Source: Ornithodoros turicata (taxonomy: Eukaryota > Arthropoda > Arachnida > Ixodida > Argasidae). Taken from it: DNA of 64,000 bases. Below, piece after piece: positions 35,438 through 44,398 of this stretch. A model generated the notes under the pieces. That model searched no databases. It worked only from the letters and a program-made list of their open reading frames with translations, and was not told the origin of the DNA. The stretch's first letter is position 1. Each line of letters opens with the position of its first letter. The position numbers were made by a program, and so were the translations under genes. The stretch is from contig NC_088201.1 in the NCBI RefSeq assembly GCF_037126465.1, forward strand, positions 191,668,031 through 191,732,030, written 5' to 3'.

Positions 35438-35452
35438 ATATTATGAAGATAT
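35438..35452 (+). repeat. 15-bp direct repeat, right boundary of the ribozyme array
   Basis: Exact copy of ATATTATGAAGATAT at 26024-26038. The reading frame YYEDI continues to the right into LSEWHNKLYKPHFMLRHL and a stop. Confidence 0.6.
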
Positions 35453-35759
35453 ATTATCTGAGTGGCACAATAAACTATATAAACCACATTTCATGTTACG
35501 TCATCTTTGACTACAACATGTCTATTTGAGCAGCCCAAGATACAAAGCTTGGTTCCTCAAGGTCTACATCCTAATCTAACTAGGTGCGCACTTTGAACAC
35601 AAAAGGAAGATTGAGGTTTTCGATAGTTAACTTGTGTAGTGAGCACCTCTGGAGGACTGGGAGCAGTAACCGGAGGTCACACACAGGGTAACCTGCGTAA
35701 CAGTCTGATTTACTTCCACATAACGATCATTAAAATACTTGAAGCAGGAGCCGCCGATA

Positions 35760-35786
35760 TTTCGAACAGAGACTGTTCTTCTTCTG
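35760..35786 (-). ncRNA. Hammerhead-like motif of the Penelope-like element
   Basis: On the minus strand: CAGAAGA, one extra A, hairpin GAACAG-TCT-CTGTTC, then GAAA. This resembles a hammerhead core with U4 changed to A and one extra base before stem II. Penelope-like elements are known to carry hammerhead motifs in their terminal repeats, and the location fits. Stems I and III were not convincingly folded, so activity is doubtful. Confidence 0.4.
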
Positions 35787-36867
35787 GGCACCGTCCTCAT
35801 CTTTGGCTTGGTATTTAAAGGGTTAGGTGTGACGTGTTAAACTTTCATGCGAATTGTGGGTGAACAGCCCGGCTCCGTACGGGCTTCTACGGCCGGAGTG
35901 AATGGCTGCTTTGTTACAGTGTGGAGGGGATTATGTGACCGAAGTGATCTAGTGTCCAGACCAGTTTCAGAAATGGGAGGTTCACGCACACGGGGACGAA
36001 ACGGGACAACAGGCAGGAATTGGCAAGCATTCGGAAAGGTATGGAGGTTAGTGGTTACGCGGGGGAAAATTCCAAAGCGAGCAAAGCATTTTTTTTAAAG
36101 ATAGATATTCTACAATACAAAGTTGTGTCATGCAATAAAGGAAGCAAAAAGCGGTGGCCATGCAGAACATAACAGATGATAAAGGGGATAGAAGGGAAAG
36201 GTCTGAGCATATTTTATTTGTGAAGTGTTTCTAGGGTGACTTGGGATTTCTTGATACCGAACGGGTGAAGAGCGTTGAACTTTAAGACTCCCTATCACGT
36301 CTGTCACGTGTGGATCTGAACCCGGTTTCTAGAATATACATTTTATTGTTGTCAAATTTTTGACCAGGAACGTTAAAGTGTTCGGCGACTGCTTTGGAGA
36401 GTTTGTTGGACGTGTCAGTTCTGTGTCCGGTAAGGCGGTTATTCATTTGTTGGCCGGTTTCACCAATGTATTGCATAGAGCAGTTGTCGCATTCATTGCA
36501 GTATATGACATTGGAGCTTGTGCATGTGAATGCGTGGTTAACGGGGTGGGTGTAATTGCTCGTAGTGCTTTTGATGGAGTTAGCGTGTTGAACGTGCTTG
36601 CATGTTTAGCAGCGCGGGAGGTTGCAGGGGCGTGTTCCAGTGTACTGGGTGTTCATTTTGCTGATTCCGGCATTGACCAAGGAGTGTGCTAGGTTTTTTG
36701 CGCGTCAGTATGGCCACCTGTATTGGATGAGTAAATATATTGCTAAGTAGGTCACTGCTTTGGAGGAGGGGCTCGTGCTTCCGTAGAATGGCTTTGATGT
36801 TTGGAAGTGCGTTGGAATACCTTGTGATGAAGCTTATTTGGCACGCGTCAGGATCTTTTCGGTGTTC

Positions 36868-36873
36868 CACAGC
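36868..36873. repeat. Polinton target-site duplication, left (CACAGC)
   Basis: CACAGC directly precedes the left terminus AGTAGTATGGG and is repeated at 50973-50978 after the right terminus. Six-base duplications are the rule for Polintons. Confidence 0.95.
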
Positions 36874-37936
36874 AGTAGTATGGGATCAGCTCAAGAAGCC
36901 GGCAAGTCACATCTTCGCCTGGACGCCATTAATTAGCAATTAGAGCTAATTGGGACCCCCCCACATTAATCAGGACCCTCCAGAGAGACATCACACTAAT
37001 TGGGGATCATCTAAGACACGTCCAGACGAAGATGTGAGTTGCCGACTACTTGAGCTGATAAAAAAAAAAAAAGGTAGAAAATAAAATGAAAAGATAGAAA
37101 TAGAGTGGAGAGAAACAATTTATTCGAAAATCAACGATGCCGCGGCGAAGAAACGGCTCCAGGGTGACCAGTGCTTGTTGACGTCGGGTAGATGCAGAGA
37201 TCGACGACAGGTGGCCACTTAGTTGCAAGGCATCACACCAGATGGCGCCACCATCATAGCTCTAGAGGAGAGAGACAGAGAACAAGATACTAGCGGCAGG
37301 TAAAAATGACAGCACTGCTAAACAAGTCTAGGCATGCGAGAGAAAAGGTCTAACCGCTCTGCTAAACAGAAAACAGTACACATCGGGGGAAAAAGGCTTA
37401 CGGGGGGGACAATCGCTTAGGCCTAACCACAACACAACGCAGCTAACACAAGGCGGGAACCACACATCGCTAAACATGCGAGAAAAGGCTTAACACGAGC
37501 GCGGTCACCGCTAAACACGGGAAACATACGAGAAAAGGAGCGCGTCAAATCACTCACCTTTTCCCCCGCGGCAACTTCCAGGCAGAAACTGAGCGAGCGC
37601 GGAGAACACACACGTCTGCTCTCTACGAGAGGCAGCCAGAAACTGAGCGAGCGCGCGGAGCGCACGTCCGTCTTCCGCGACGGTGCGAGAGAAACTGAGA
37701 GAGGCGACGCGCAGCGGCACCTATGGATGCGCGCGCGCCCTCTGCTCCACCCGTCCGCGCATGCGCGCGCGCTGCTAGCTCCCTCTGCGCCGGCCGCGGG
37801 TGTTTTCGGTTTCGGCTTTCTGCTGCGCGCGCGCTCCTAGCGGCGACGGGTGGCTTTTCAGTTTCGCTTTCATTCTCCCGTCTTTGCGCGCGCGTTTATC
37901 TCTATAAAGGCAGCGCGCACCGCGCTCGCGTCATCA
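36874..37936 (+). repeat. Polinton left TIR (1063 bp)
   Basis: Matches the reverse complement of 49562-50972 up to GCGTCATCA, where the two ends diverge. The inner part is GC-rich with runs of GCGCGC and includes a TATA box. It is about 350 bp shorter than the right TIR. Confidence 0.93.
37903..37909 (+). promoter_or_regulatory. TATA box in the left TIR
   Basis: TATAAAG lies 53 bp upstream of the first gene's ATG (37962), facing inward. The same box occurs in mirror position in the right TIR (49589-49595). Confidence 0.6.
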
Positions 37937-37961
37937 TTCTGGCCGATACGTGAAAAACGCC

Positions 37962-38237
37962 ATGTGTGGTTTATTCTCCTGCGCTTCTCGTCGTCGCAAG
38001 GAAAAGACAAAAAACGAAGAACTTCGCGAATTTATTCGCGGCATCGTGGAGGAAGCCTTTCAAGTCCACCACCTGGAATGGTTGCAAGCGCGTCAAGAAA
38101 TGTGTCAGGACAAGATGAAGACGCTCGACCGCATCTTAGCGGCGGACAGACTGGCGAAAAAGAAGTCCAACTTTAGCCTGGACAATCTGTATTGGGAACG
38201 CAGTTCCGATGTAGAGGACGACGACGAGGATGTGTAA
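37962..38237 (+). CDS. Polinton small terminal protein, unknown function
   Basis: A 91-aa protein from ATG 37962, just inside the left TIR. It starts MCGLFSCASRRRKEK, with a cysteine/basic N-terminus. The middle is charged and likely helical, and the tail is acidic (DVEDDDEDV). The stop overlaps a TAAATAAAAG stretch that can serve as poly-A signal. An in-frame GTG at 37950 is a less likely start. No family is recognised. Its short form and position behind the TIR promoter suggest an early or regulatory role (inference). Confidence 0.55.
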   Translation: MCGLFSCASRRRKEKTKNEELREFIRGIVEEAFQVHHLEWLQARQEMCQDKMKTLDRILAADRLAKKKSNFSLDNLYWERSSDVEDDDEDV

Positions 38238-38307
38238 ATAAAAGCGATACATTTCTCTTCGAGTCTCAGTCTCTTCTTTTTCTTCGTGCAACGTGTACGC
38301 ACGCAAC

Positions 38308-38942
38308 ATGTCTTCCCCCGAACCTTTTCGTTTCCGTCATCCCTTTCGCTGTATCTTAAGCGGCCCCTCCATGTGCGGCAAATCTACTTTCGTTGCTACG
38401 TGTTGAGGAACCTGAACGACGTGGTAGACAAGCCTCCGTCACAAATATTCTACGTGCAGAAATATGCTTCGCCGAGCATGCAGGACGAATTCGGGGACTC
38501 CGTAAAATTTACCAAGGAGCTACCGCGAGAGTGGGACACGTCGCGCGCTACGCTGATCGTCGTCGACGATCACATGACCGACGCCGGTTCCTTGAAGGAG
38601 GTGACCGATCTTTTCATTCGGGGTTCTCACCACGCCAACGCCTCGATCTTCTTACTCGTTCAAAACATCTTTTTCGACAGTAGCCATTTTAGAACAATAT
38701 CCTACAACGCCAGTTACGTCGTCCTGTGGCGCACTGTGCGCAGCGTGCACCAGATGGAACATTTCGGCCAACAGCTATTTGGCAGAAAAAGATTGGAGTA
38801 TTTTCTGGACGCATATAAACAAGCGATGTCGTCGCCCCACGCATATTTACTCGTGGATCTTCACAACTATACGCACGAGGATCACAGGTTGCGTAGCAAT
38901 ATCTTTCCGGGAGAACGTCAATATATCTACGCTCCGAAATGA
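38308..38942 (+). pseudogene. Polinton packaging ATPase (A32/FtsK-HerA type), frameshifted
   Basis: ATG 38308 starts a frame with Walker A (GPSMCGKST at about 38362-38390) and then meets TGA near 38404. The rest of the protein, in the next frame, runs to 38942 and contains Walker B (ATLIVVDDHM), a sensor-type segment (IFLLVQNIFFDSS) and the C-terminal YVVLWRTVRS region. One frameshift, close to 38395, separates Walker A from everything else. Its family is the genome-packaging motor of Polintons and related DNA viruses. The stop overlaps the ATG of the next gene (ATGA). Confidence 0.88.
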
Positions 38943-39290
38943 ATCTCCGCCCTCACCTCACATTACTCAAAGTACTCTCCACTCTACCCCCTCCACGCCG
39001 CCGCGACGTCTTGAGACGTTCGTCCTCGTCCGACATGAAACACCTCTCCGAAATTTGCCTCAATGTATTGAACGAAAAGGTGGCTCTAGCTCCAGATACG
39101 TTCGCGCGTTTGAAGAAGCACAAACGCTTTTTACGACGGCTCGCCTACAAAAAGATTCACAAGAATCCGCAACGTTTGAAGCGTTTGAAGCTATCTGTCT
39201 CAGCAGCGAGGACAGGGCGTTCTTTCGTCGGTGGTTCCTCTCCTGCTTTCCGCCGTGTTGAACCTTTTCGCCAATGGCCAAGACAATTGA
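38939..39290 (+). pseudogene. Polinton small basic protein, frameshifted
   Basis: Starts at ATG 38939 overlapping the ATPase stop. The middle is lysine/arginine-rich and helical (DTFARLKKHKRFLRRLAYKK). The continuation with a hydrophobic C-terminus (GVLSSVVPLLLSAVLNLF) lies one frame over, ending at 39290, so there is a frameshift near 39180-39190. A short basic protein with a hydrophobic tail between ATPase and integrase is common in Polintons. Its function is not established; a capsid-associated role is an inference. It overlaps the next gene by 17 nt. Confidence 0.6.
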
Positions 39291-39756
39291 AGTGACCACC
39301 TCCTCCTCCATCGGAAACATTCTTTCCTCGAAGGAGAGTGACGACGTCAAAGTGAAACTCATACTGCAAGCACTGTATCGCATACTCAATCAGTACGGAT
39401 TTGACCCCTACGACAATAAAAACAAGGTGTCCGACGCTACAAATGACTTTGACTATTCGCTCCTCTCTCCAGAGGTGGACGAAGAGGAAGCGGAAAGGGT
39501 CGTCTCGGAATTAAAGAAGGTTCTTTCCTGGGATCGCGAGGGTTGTGTCTCCGTGTCGGGCAAGCCCATCAGACACTCCTCCGTTTACGAACTCGTCAAT
39601 TATTTGTTGCAACGTCAGACGGGAAAGAAACCTTCCTGGTTCCCCAAAGTCTCGAAACTATTGCGTCTGATTTCTCTACCCAAATCTCGCGAGCCTCAAC
39701 AGCAGCAGCAGCAGCAGCAGGCCTCCATTGCGTGGACGACTTATGGAGGGATATGA
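39274..39756 (+). CDS. Polinton pre-integrase protein, unknown function
   Basis: 160 aa. It is acidic in the middle (VDEEEAERVVSELKK). A conserved-looking segment SVSGKPIRHSSVYELVNYLL precedes a basic stretch and an eight-residue glutamine run near the C-terminus. Proteins with this kind of ending sit upstream of the integrase in other Polintons. It overlaps the integrase start by 14 nt in another frame. The frame is intact. The CAG run may be unstable in length. Confidence 0.6.
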   Translation: MAKTIEVTTSSSIGNILSSKESDDVKVKLILQALYRILNQYGFDPYDNKNKVSDATNDFDYSLLSPEVDEEEAERVVSELKKVLSWDREGCVSVSGKPIRHSSVYELVNYLLQRQTGKKPSWFPKVSKLLRLISLPKSREPQQQQQQQQASIAWTTYGGI

Positions 39757-40750
39757 GAAACCAGAGGGTGGTTTGGGGGGTGTGGAACGCTATAGAAAAG
39801 CGCATCACTTGAGCAAAAAGAAGGCTCTCGCCATTCTCAGAAAGCTGGATGCCTACACGCTCCACCATCCGGTCAGAAGAAAGTTTAATAGGAGACGCAT
39901 CATTGCGCTCAAGATCAACGACGTGTGGCAAATGGATCTCGCCGATTTTTCAAAATACAAGAGATTCAACGGTGGCTACCGCTACATTCTCGCGGCAATC
40001 GATTCCCTCTCCCGCTTTCTGCGCACCTTCCCGCTAAAGACGAAGCGCCCCGCCGAAATGAAAAGGGCCATGATAAGACTTTTTCGGGGAGGTAACGTAC
40101 CTACACGCATCTTTTGCGACAGAGGCGGGGAATTCTACAACAAGACCGTCAAGGAGTATCTCTCACGAAAGAAGGTACACATGTATTCTACCTTCTCTCC
40201 AGTAATCAAAGCATCGCAGGCAGAGCGCGTCATACGCACTTTACGTGACAGAATATTCTGTTATTTTAGAGTAACGGGAAAATACCACTTCGTTTCCGCG
40301 CTTCCCAAGATCGTGCGCGACTACAACACCACCAAACACAGGACTTTGGGCATCAGCCCGTCCGAAGTCACGCCCGAAAACGAATTGGAGCTGTTCAATA
40401 AGATAAATGGGAAGCCCGTCGTACCCTCCGTGAAAAAGAAGCTCAAACTGGGGGATAAAGTGAGGGTCCTACTTCACAGAAAAGGTTTTCATAAGAGCTC
40501 GGAAGGGAGTTGGTCGCCTCAGATTTTCACCGTCTCCCGCCTGAGAGACACCTCTCCTCCCGTCGTACACCTGGAGGATTACCGGGGTAAGGAAGTGGAC
40601 GGATCTTTCTACCCGGAGGAGGTACTCGTCGTAACCCGAGACGCCAATCAGCCTTGGCCAGTAACGAAAGTGCTGAGAAAGAAGCAAGTGAACGGTCAGA
40701 GCTTCTCCTTGGTTCGCTGGTTCGGTTACGACAAAGAACACGACAGTTGA
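39743..40750 (+). CDS. Polinton retroviral-type integrase (DDE)
   Basis: 335 aa from ATG 39743; an upstream in-frame TTG is not credible as start. The rve core has the catalytic triad in VWQMDLADF, FCDRGGEF and QAERVIRTLRDRIFCYF. An SH3-like region (LKLGDKVRVLLHRKGFHKSS) and a chromodomain-like C-terminus (VRWFGYDKEHDS) follow. It would insert the linear element and create the 6-bp TSD. Length and motifs are normal and the frame is open, so this is the best preserved gene of the element. It starts inside the preceding gene and ends 32 bp before the penton gene. Confidence 0.92.
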   Translation: MEGYEKPEGGLGGVERYRKAHHLSKKKALAILRKLDAYTLHHPVRRKFNRRRIIALKINDVWQMDLADFSKYKRFNGGYRYILAAIDSLSRFLRTFPLKTKRPAEMKRAMIRLFRGGNVPTRIFCDRGGEFYNKTVKEYLSRKKVHMYSTFSPVIKASQAERVIRTLRDRIFCYFRVTGKYHFVSALPKIVRDYNTTKHRTLGISPSEVTPENELELFNKINGKPVVPSVKKKLKLGDKVRVLLHRKGFHKSSEGSWSPQIFTVSRLRDTSPPVVHLEDYRGKEVDGSFYPEEVLVVTRDANQPWPVTKVLRKKQVNGQSFSLVRWFGYDKEHDS

Positions 40751-40782
40751 GTTCCGAGCAGCGACGTGGTCAAGGTTGGGAA

Positions 40783-42054
40783 ATGATGTCGGACATCTAC
40801 GTCCACCTGCTCTCGAACGCCAGCATGGATAAGTTTCCCTCGAATAAACTCAACGCCTTCACGGTAGCTTTCGATAGTCCGCTTCAGCTCTCGAATCGGT
40901 ATAAAGTCGGTCTGATGGATCTCAGCATAAGTAACGATTTTTTAAATATCGGCTACGAAAGGCAAGATGCGAAAATCGAGGTTTCTTTCGAGGACACGGT
41001 GGAAGCCGGCAGAACTTTTCGTGTCACCTCGGATCTCGAGAGGGATTTGGGAAAAGCCCTTTCGGAATTCAACGTTTCTTTCGCGTACAATAAATCGCGA
41101 TACGACTTCGTCTTACCCGTGGACGTGAAAGCCGTGGAATTGGACCCTCGGCTCGCGCAAGCGCTCGACGCCTCGCTAGCGTCCCGCGAAGCAGGTCGTG
41201 CGGTGAAACCCCCCAAATTGAGCGAACGCGAAGCCACCTCCATCTTATTGGAGCACGCCGCACCCGTCGCTTTCGGCGACGTCACTCTGAATTCGGAAAC
41301 CATGTCCCTACGGAACACACTCAACAAGTATTTCCAGACGCACAAGCTGGACGCCTCGCTAGAATTCGCGGATAACGTCTACTCTCTGAAAACGCCGAAA
41401 GGGTTGCACGTACCGGAACCCTTTGTCAAGCTGCTACATCTCACAGCCGTCGAGGGACACGAAGAAACGCTACGCGTCTCTCTCCCCATAGCGCGCCAAT
41501 TTTCTTTCACGATCAAGACGAAAATTCCTCGATCTTTGCAAGTACATGTGCCTCCCGGCTATTATGCGACGCCGCAAGCACTTCTAAATGCGATTAATCA
41601 GCGCGTAGGCGAACGCGCGCGCTTCAGCTTCGACGGAACCGAACAGAAATGTAAAATTCGGCTTTCCGAGGGCACCTCCACCCTCAGACTTTCCGAGTAC
41701 CTGGCCGTGCTTTTGGGCTTCGAATCGCGTACCGTGTTCACGGGGGAGGATGCCACGAGCTCCGTCGAGGTACTCCTGGAACCCCCGTTTCACAACATAA
41801 TCGTCTACACGGATATCGTGGAACACACGTACGTGGGGAGCGGGAAAAAACCTATATTAAAAATACTACCCTTTTATTACGAGAAAGACAAGCACGTCGT
41901 CACCTACACGTTAGATAACATCCAGTATTTTAACCTGTCTCAATTCGAAATTCCTTCAGTGACGATCGTTCTCGCGGACGAAACGGGAAGACGTTTGCCG
42001 TTGCGGTCCAAAGGCAGAACCAATCTAACGTTGCATTTCAAATATGTACCGTAA
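40783..42054 (+). CDS. Polinton minor capsid (penton-like) protein
   Basis: 423 aa from ATG 40783 (second ATG at 40786). The N-terminus YVHLLSNASMDKFPSNKLNA is typical of the Polinton penton family. C-terminal landmarks are IIVYTDIVEHTYVGSGKKP, LKILPFYYEK and a terminal LTLHFKYV. In the family it forms the pentameric vertex by a single jelly roll. The frame is intact. It overlaps the next gene by 11 nt (ATG 42044), which implies co-transcription. Confidence 0.82.
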   Translation: MMSDIYVHLLSNASMDKFPSNKLNAFTVAFDSPLQLSNRYKVGLMDLSISNDFLNIGYERQDAKIEVSFEDTVEAGRTFRVTSDLERDLGKALSEFNVSFAYNKSRYDFVLPVDVKAVELDPRLAQALDASLASREAGRAVKPPKLSEREATSILLEHAAPVAFGDVTLNSETMSLRNTLNKYFQTHKLDASLEFADNVYSLKTPKGLHVPEPFVKLLHLTAVEGHEETLRVSLPIARQFSFTIKTKIPRSLQVHVPPGYYATPQALLNAINQRVGERARFSFDGTEQKCKIRLSEGTSTLRLSEYLAVLLGFESRTVFTGEDATSSVEVLLEPPFHNIIVYTDIVEHTYVGSGKKPILKILPFYYEKDKHVVTYTLDNIQYFNLSQFEIPSVTIVLADETGRRLPLRSKGRTNLTLHFKYVP

Positions 42055-42373
42055 TTCCCCCAAAATAATTCCCGTGTACACGGGACCCCTTTTCCAACGA
42101 GGGGGCGGTGTGTTGAGCAACATATCCAAGTTTATCGTTCCCATCTGGCAGCAAATAAAACCGATCGCCAAGAGAACGTTGAAGCGCTTGGCGTGGAATT
42201 TGGCCGATGGCGAAGGAATATTGAGCGCAGTAAAAAAGACGGCCATAGCAACAGGGAGAGACGTGCTGGATTCCATGGAGGGCTCTGGAAACAACAATGG
42301 GAAGAAACGCCGCAAACGACAACAAAAGGCGCCGACACACGACGCACCTGCAGATATCTTTGGTACGCCGTGA
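42044..42373 (+). CDS. Small basic Polinton protein, possible membrane-active capsid component
   Basis: 109 aa. A glycine patch (QRGGGVLSNISKF) precedes an amphipathic stretch and a lysine/arginine cluster (NGKKRRKRQQK). Size, composition and place between penton and major capsid genes recall the adenovirus pVI/pX-like proteins proposed for Polintons (inference). There is no clear protease site, and no protease gene is found in this copy. Confidence 0.55.
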   Translation: MYRNSPKIIPVYTGPLFQRGGGVLSNISKFIVPIWQQIKPIAKRTLKRLAWNLADGEGILSAVKKTAIATGRDVLDSMEGSGNNNGKKRRKRQQKAPTHDAPADIFGTP

Positions 42374-42403
42374 AGGTCACACATCCGCTGCGCGCGCTCC
42401 GTC

Positions 42404-43075
42404 ATGACGTCAACGAAAGGAAAAATACAGACGCCGATCTGTCTAACGAGTGATGTGATGATATTCGAACCCCCTTCCATTCAATGCGGCGTGGAAGATA
42501 CTTCGTACCAACTTTTTTATCCGGTCAACGGAGTAAATAATTCCGTGATCGAGTTTTGTATTCAAAATTTGCAAAGGGCACACTTTGATCTCTACGGCAG
42601 TTTTGTGTCTTTGACCGTGCGCATTGTTCGCGACGACGGGGAAGAAATGGACGAGAAAGATGTCGTTTTCCCAATAAACCACCTGTTGAGCGGCATGTTT
42701 AAGACGGTCACCGTTTATGCGAACAACAGACTCGTCAGTTCCAACGAGTTGTACGCCTACAGGAGTATTTTGGACGTCGTGCTTCATTCCACGCCCACGG
42801 CTCAAGAAACAGTGCACGCGGCTGGACTTTATGTCGAGGACGACGAACATTTAACGGACGATTACGACGTCTCGTCTCGCGGTCCGAAACAACGTTACGA
42901 AGCGACGAAGGGTGGCAAATACTTTAACCTGGTCGGTCAGAGTATAAAAAATAGTCTATTTATTCACGACATACACAAGACCCTTGCGAGACGATCTTCC
43001 AACGTGCTGACCCGACGCTCGCCGTCGTCGCCGGTCTGCACCGTGACGTCGAGGGATGTGTGGAGAAGCCAGTAG
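42404..43075 (+). pseudogene. Polinton major capsid protein, N-terminal fragment
   Basis: ATG 42404. The first 190 residues follow the N-terminal jelly roll of Polinton major capsid proteins (FEPPSIQCGVEDTSYQLFYP, LLSGMFKTVTVYANNRLVSS). From about 42965 the sequence becomes an unrelated serine/arginine tail ending at 43075, where an opposite-strand gene begins. Family members are several hundred residues longer, so most of the protein is missing, probably by deletion. Confidence 0.75.
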
Positions 43076-43356
43076 CGACGGACGATAGGTCGGTTGAAAC
43101 CCGCGTTGATGAGACACGGGTCGACTGTCTCTCCTCGTCTATACTTCTCCAGCAGCTCGAGCTTGTAATCTACGAAACGCTTCATTTTCTTTGCAATCTT
43201 CCCACTGACGGTGAACAGACGTAAGGGTATCGTCTTGAGAATCGAGCGAAAGTCTCCCTCGCAGCTATCGCCGTGAATATAATCGCGTAATCGCAGCAAG
43301 TCCCGATACATTCGTGTTTGCACAAAGGTGGCAAACCTCTGCTCGGGCGTCATCAT
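42964..43356 (-). CDS. Minus-strand Polinton ORF, unknown
   Basis: 130 aa, ATG 43356, stop 42964. It is charged and helical with many Arg and Leu (MYRDLLRLRDYIHGDS, KKMKRFVDYKLELLEKYRRG). There is no recognised domain. It converges on, and overlaps by about 110 nt, the capsid fragment. It may be an intact small gene or the remains of a rearranged one. Confidence 0.45.
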   Translation of the reverse strand: MMTPEQRFATFVQTRMYRDLLRLRDYIHGDSCEGDFRSILKTIPLRLFTVSGKIAKKMKRFVDYKLELLEKYRRGETVDPCLINAGFNRPIVRRYWLLHTSLDVTVQTGDDGERRVSTLEDRLARVLCMS

Positions 43357-43412
43357 GACTGAGACGGAATGAGAGTAGACAACCTTTTTTTTTATTTCTC
43401 GTTACACATGAA

Positions 43413-44103
43413 TTAGGCTCCAGCTTTGGTTTCGTAGCCGGGAAGGCAGCCCAAATACGGACGAAGGCTCGAGTCTAACCAATGGCTGGGGTTTCTCGAC
43501 CAGAGTCCACCGCAACGACAGGTAGTCAGTTGATCGCCGATTCGCAAAAAGAAGGTCTTTGGAGGAGGCTTGAAGGTTAGGACCATGGGCAGATCTCCCG
43601 TCAGTAGCCATTCGTAATCTGCAACGAAAGGAGTGTGAGAAACGCGTGTTTTTTTTATCTCAAACACACACGTACAATCTTCTTCAGTCACAGAGTGACA
43701 CTGATGGTCCATCTTCTCCATCTTCCTTCAATAGTCGAAGTCCTTCGCAACGTACGTCGAACGGTACCGTCCGACAGCCGAGAAACGGGCGAATCAATCG
43801 GTCCGTCCAATGCTTTTGCTCTGGAAAAAAATGTGAACGATTATAGAACGTATTAAAAAAAAATAACGAGGAAGCGTACCTTTGGACCACAATCCACCGC
43901 AATTGGTGCAGAAGAAGCGGGCCCTGCCAATCTCCCGAAATATGAGGCGGGAAAAAACCGACTTCACGCGCAGCAAAAGTGTTGTACACTGGAAACGAAA
44001 CTCTTCAAACATTTCGACGATGATGATGACGTCATGGGTATTACTTACGAGGATCCACCAAGCTGATCATAATGGAATGACGATCGACCATTCGCTTCGA
44101 CAT
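43413..44103 (-). CDS. Minus-strand spliced gene with duplicated CGGLWS module
   Basis: Proposed exons: 44103-44049 (MSKRMVDRHSIMISL..), donor GTAAGT; 44002-43880, ending FFCTNCGGLWSK, donor GTACGC; from 43820 (HWTDRLIRPFLGC); and a last exon from about 43619 after TTGCAG, with TCRCGGLWS and HWLDSSLRPYLGC, stop 43413. The motif CGGLWS..HW.D..(I/L)RP(F/Y)LGC thus occurs twice, split by an intron in the first unit and fused in the second. AATAAA lies downstream (43396-43391). Paired cysteines suggest metal binding. The first intron would be only 46 nt, so an alternative start at ATG 44012 is possible. No family is recognised. Confidence 0.5.
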
Positions 44104-44109
44104 TTATAG

Positions 44110-44330
44110 TAAAGCTTTGTCTCTCACTCTCTATGACGTCATTGAACGTGTTTGGGCATGTTAAGACGTGTTTGAACAAGTTTGAACATGTTCAGACACG
44201 GGCGGCGAAGTCGCCCCTGGACACACTCGTTCCTCTCTCTTCCTCTCTATGACGTCATTGAACGTGTCTGAACATGTTGTGACGTGTGTAGACACGAACC
44301 CCGCAATACGAAAAACGTCACGCAGCACGA
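44110..44330. promoter_or_regulatory. Polinton central intergenic control region with repeated CRE-like sites
   Basis: CTCTCTATGACGTCATTGAACGTGT occurs twice, 120 bp apart, and each copy carries the palindrome TGACGTCA, the CREB/ATF site. Between them GAACAAGTTT and GAACATGTTC abut at 44174-44193, matching two RRRCWWGYYY half-sites with no spacer (the p53-family pattern). The region separates divergent genes. Function is inferred from sequence only. Confidence 0.4.
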
Positions 44331-44333
44331 ATT

Positions 44334-44398
44334 AGACTGGTGGTTAGTGTGTCGCGCCCAGTGTAGAAGGATCCTGGGTTCGAATCCCACTCTGGGTC
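44334..44398 (+). repeat. tRNA-like sequence inside the Polinton
   Basis: TGGTGGTTAGTGTGT resembles an A box and GGTTCGAATCC is a perfect B box, spaced as in a tRNA, with a partial acceptor stem (AGAC with GTCT). The T stem is 4 of 5 paired, the anticodon arm lacks U33 and the acceptor pairing is offset. It is probably a SINE head or tRNA relic that could still bind Pol III factors. Confidence 0.45.

Larger units (their letters stand above)
35690..36873 (-). mobile_element. 3' half of a Penelope-like element
   Basis: Reading on the minus strand from the Polinton edge: a linker region (SNALPNIKAILRKHEPLL, frame 36870-36580), then a GIY-YIG endonuclease start (MQYIGETGQQMNNRLTGHR, frame 36476-36282) and a 3' UTR. 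Penelope-like elements end in exactly this RT, linker, GIY-YIG order. The two frames do not join, so it is frameshifted. The RT half lies at 50979-51967, beyond the Polinton. The 3' UTR holds a hammerhead-like motif at 35786-35760. Confidence 0.82.

Noticed and set aside
38779..39261. 160-codon ORF overlapping the ATPase end and small basic protein
   Set aside because: It is an alternate-frame shadow of two better supported frames.
39743..40750. LTR retrotransposon integrase
   Set aside because: No gag-pol or LTRs surround it. It lies between Polinton genes inside TIRs with a 6-bp TSD.
44334..44398. A functional tRNA gene in the Polinton
   Set aside because: A and B boxes are good, but the anticodon arm lacks U33 and the acceptor stem does not pair properly. 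Kept only as a tRNA-like sequence.
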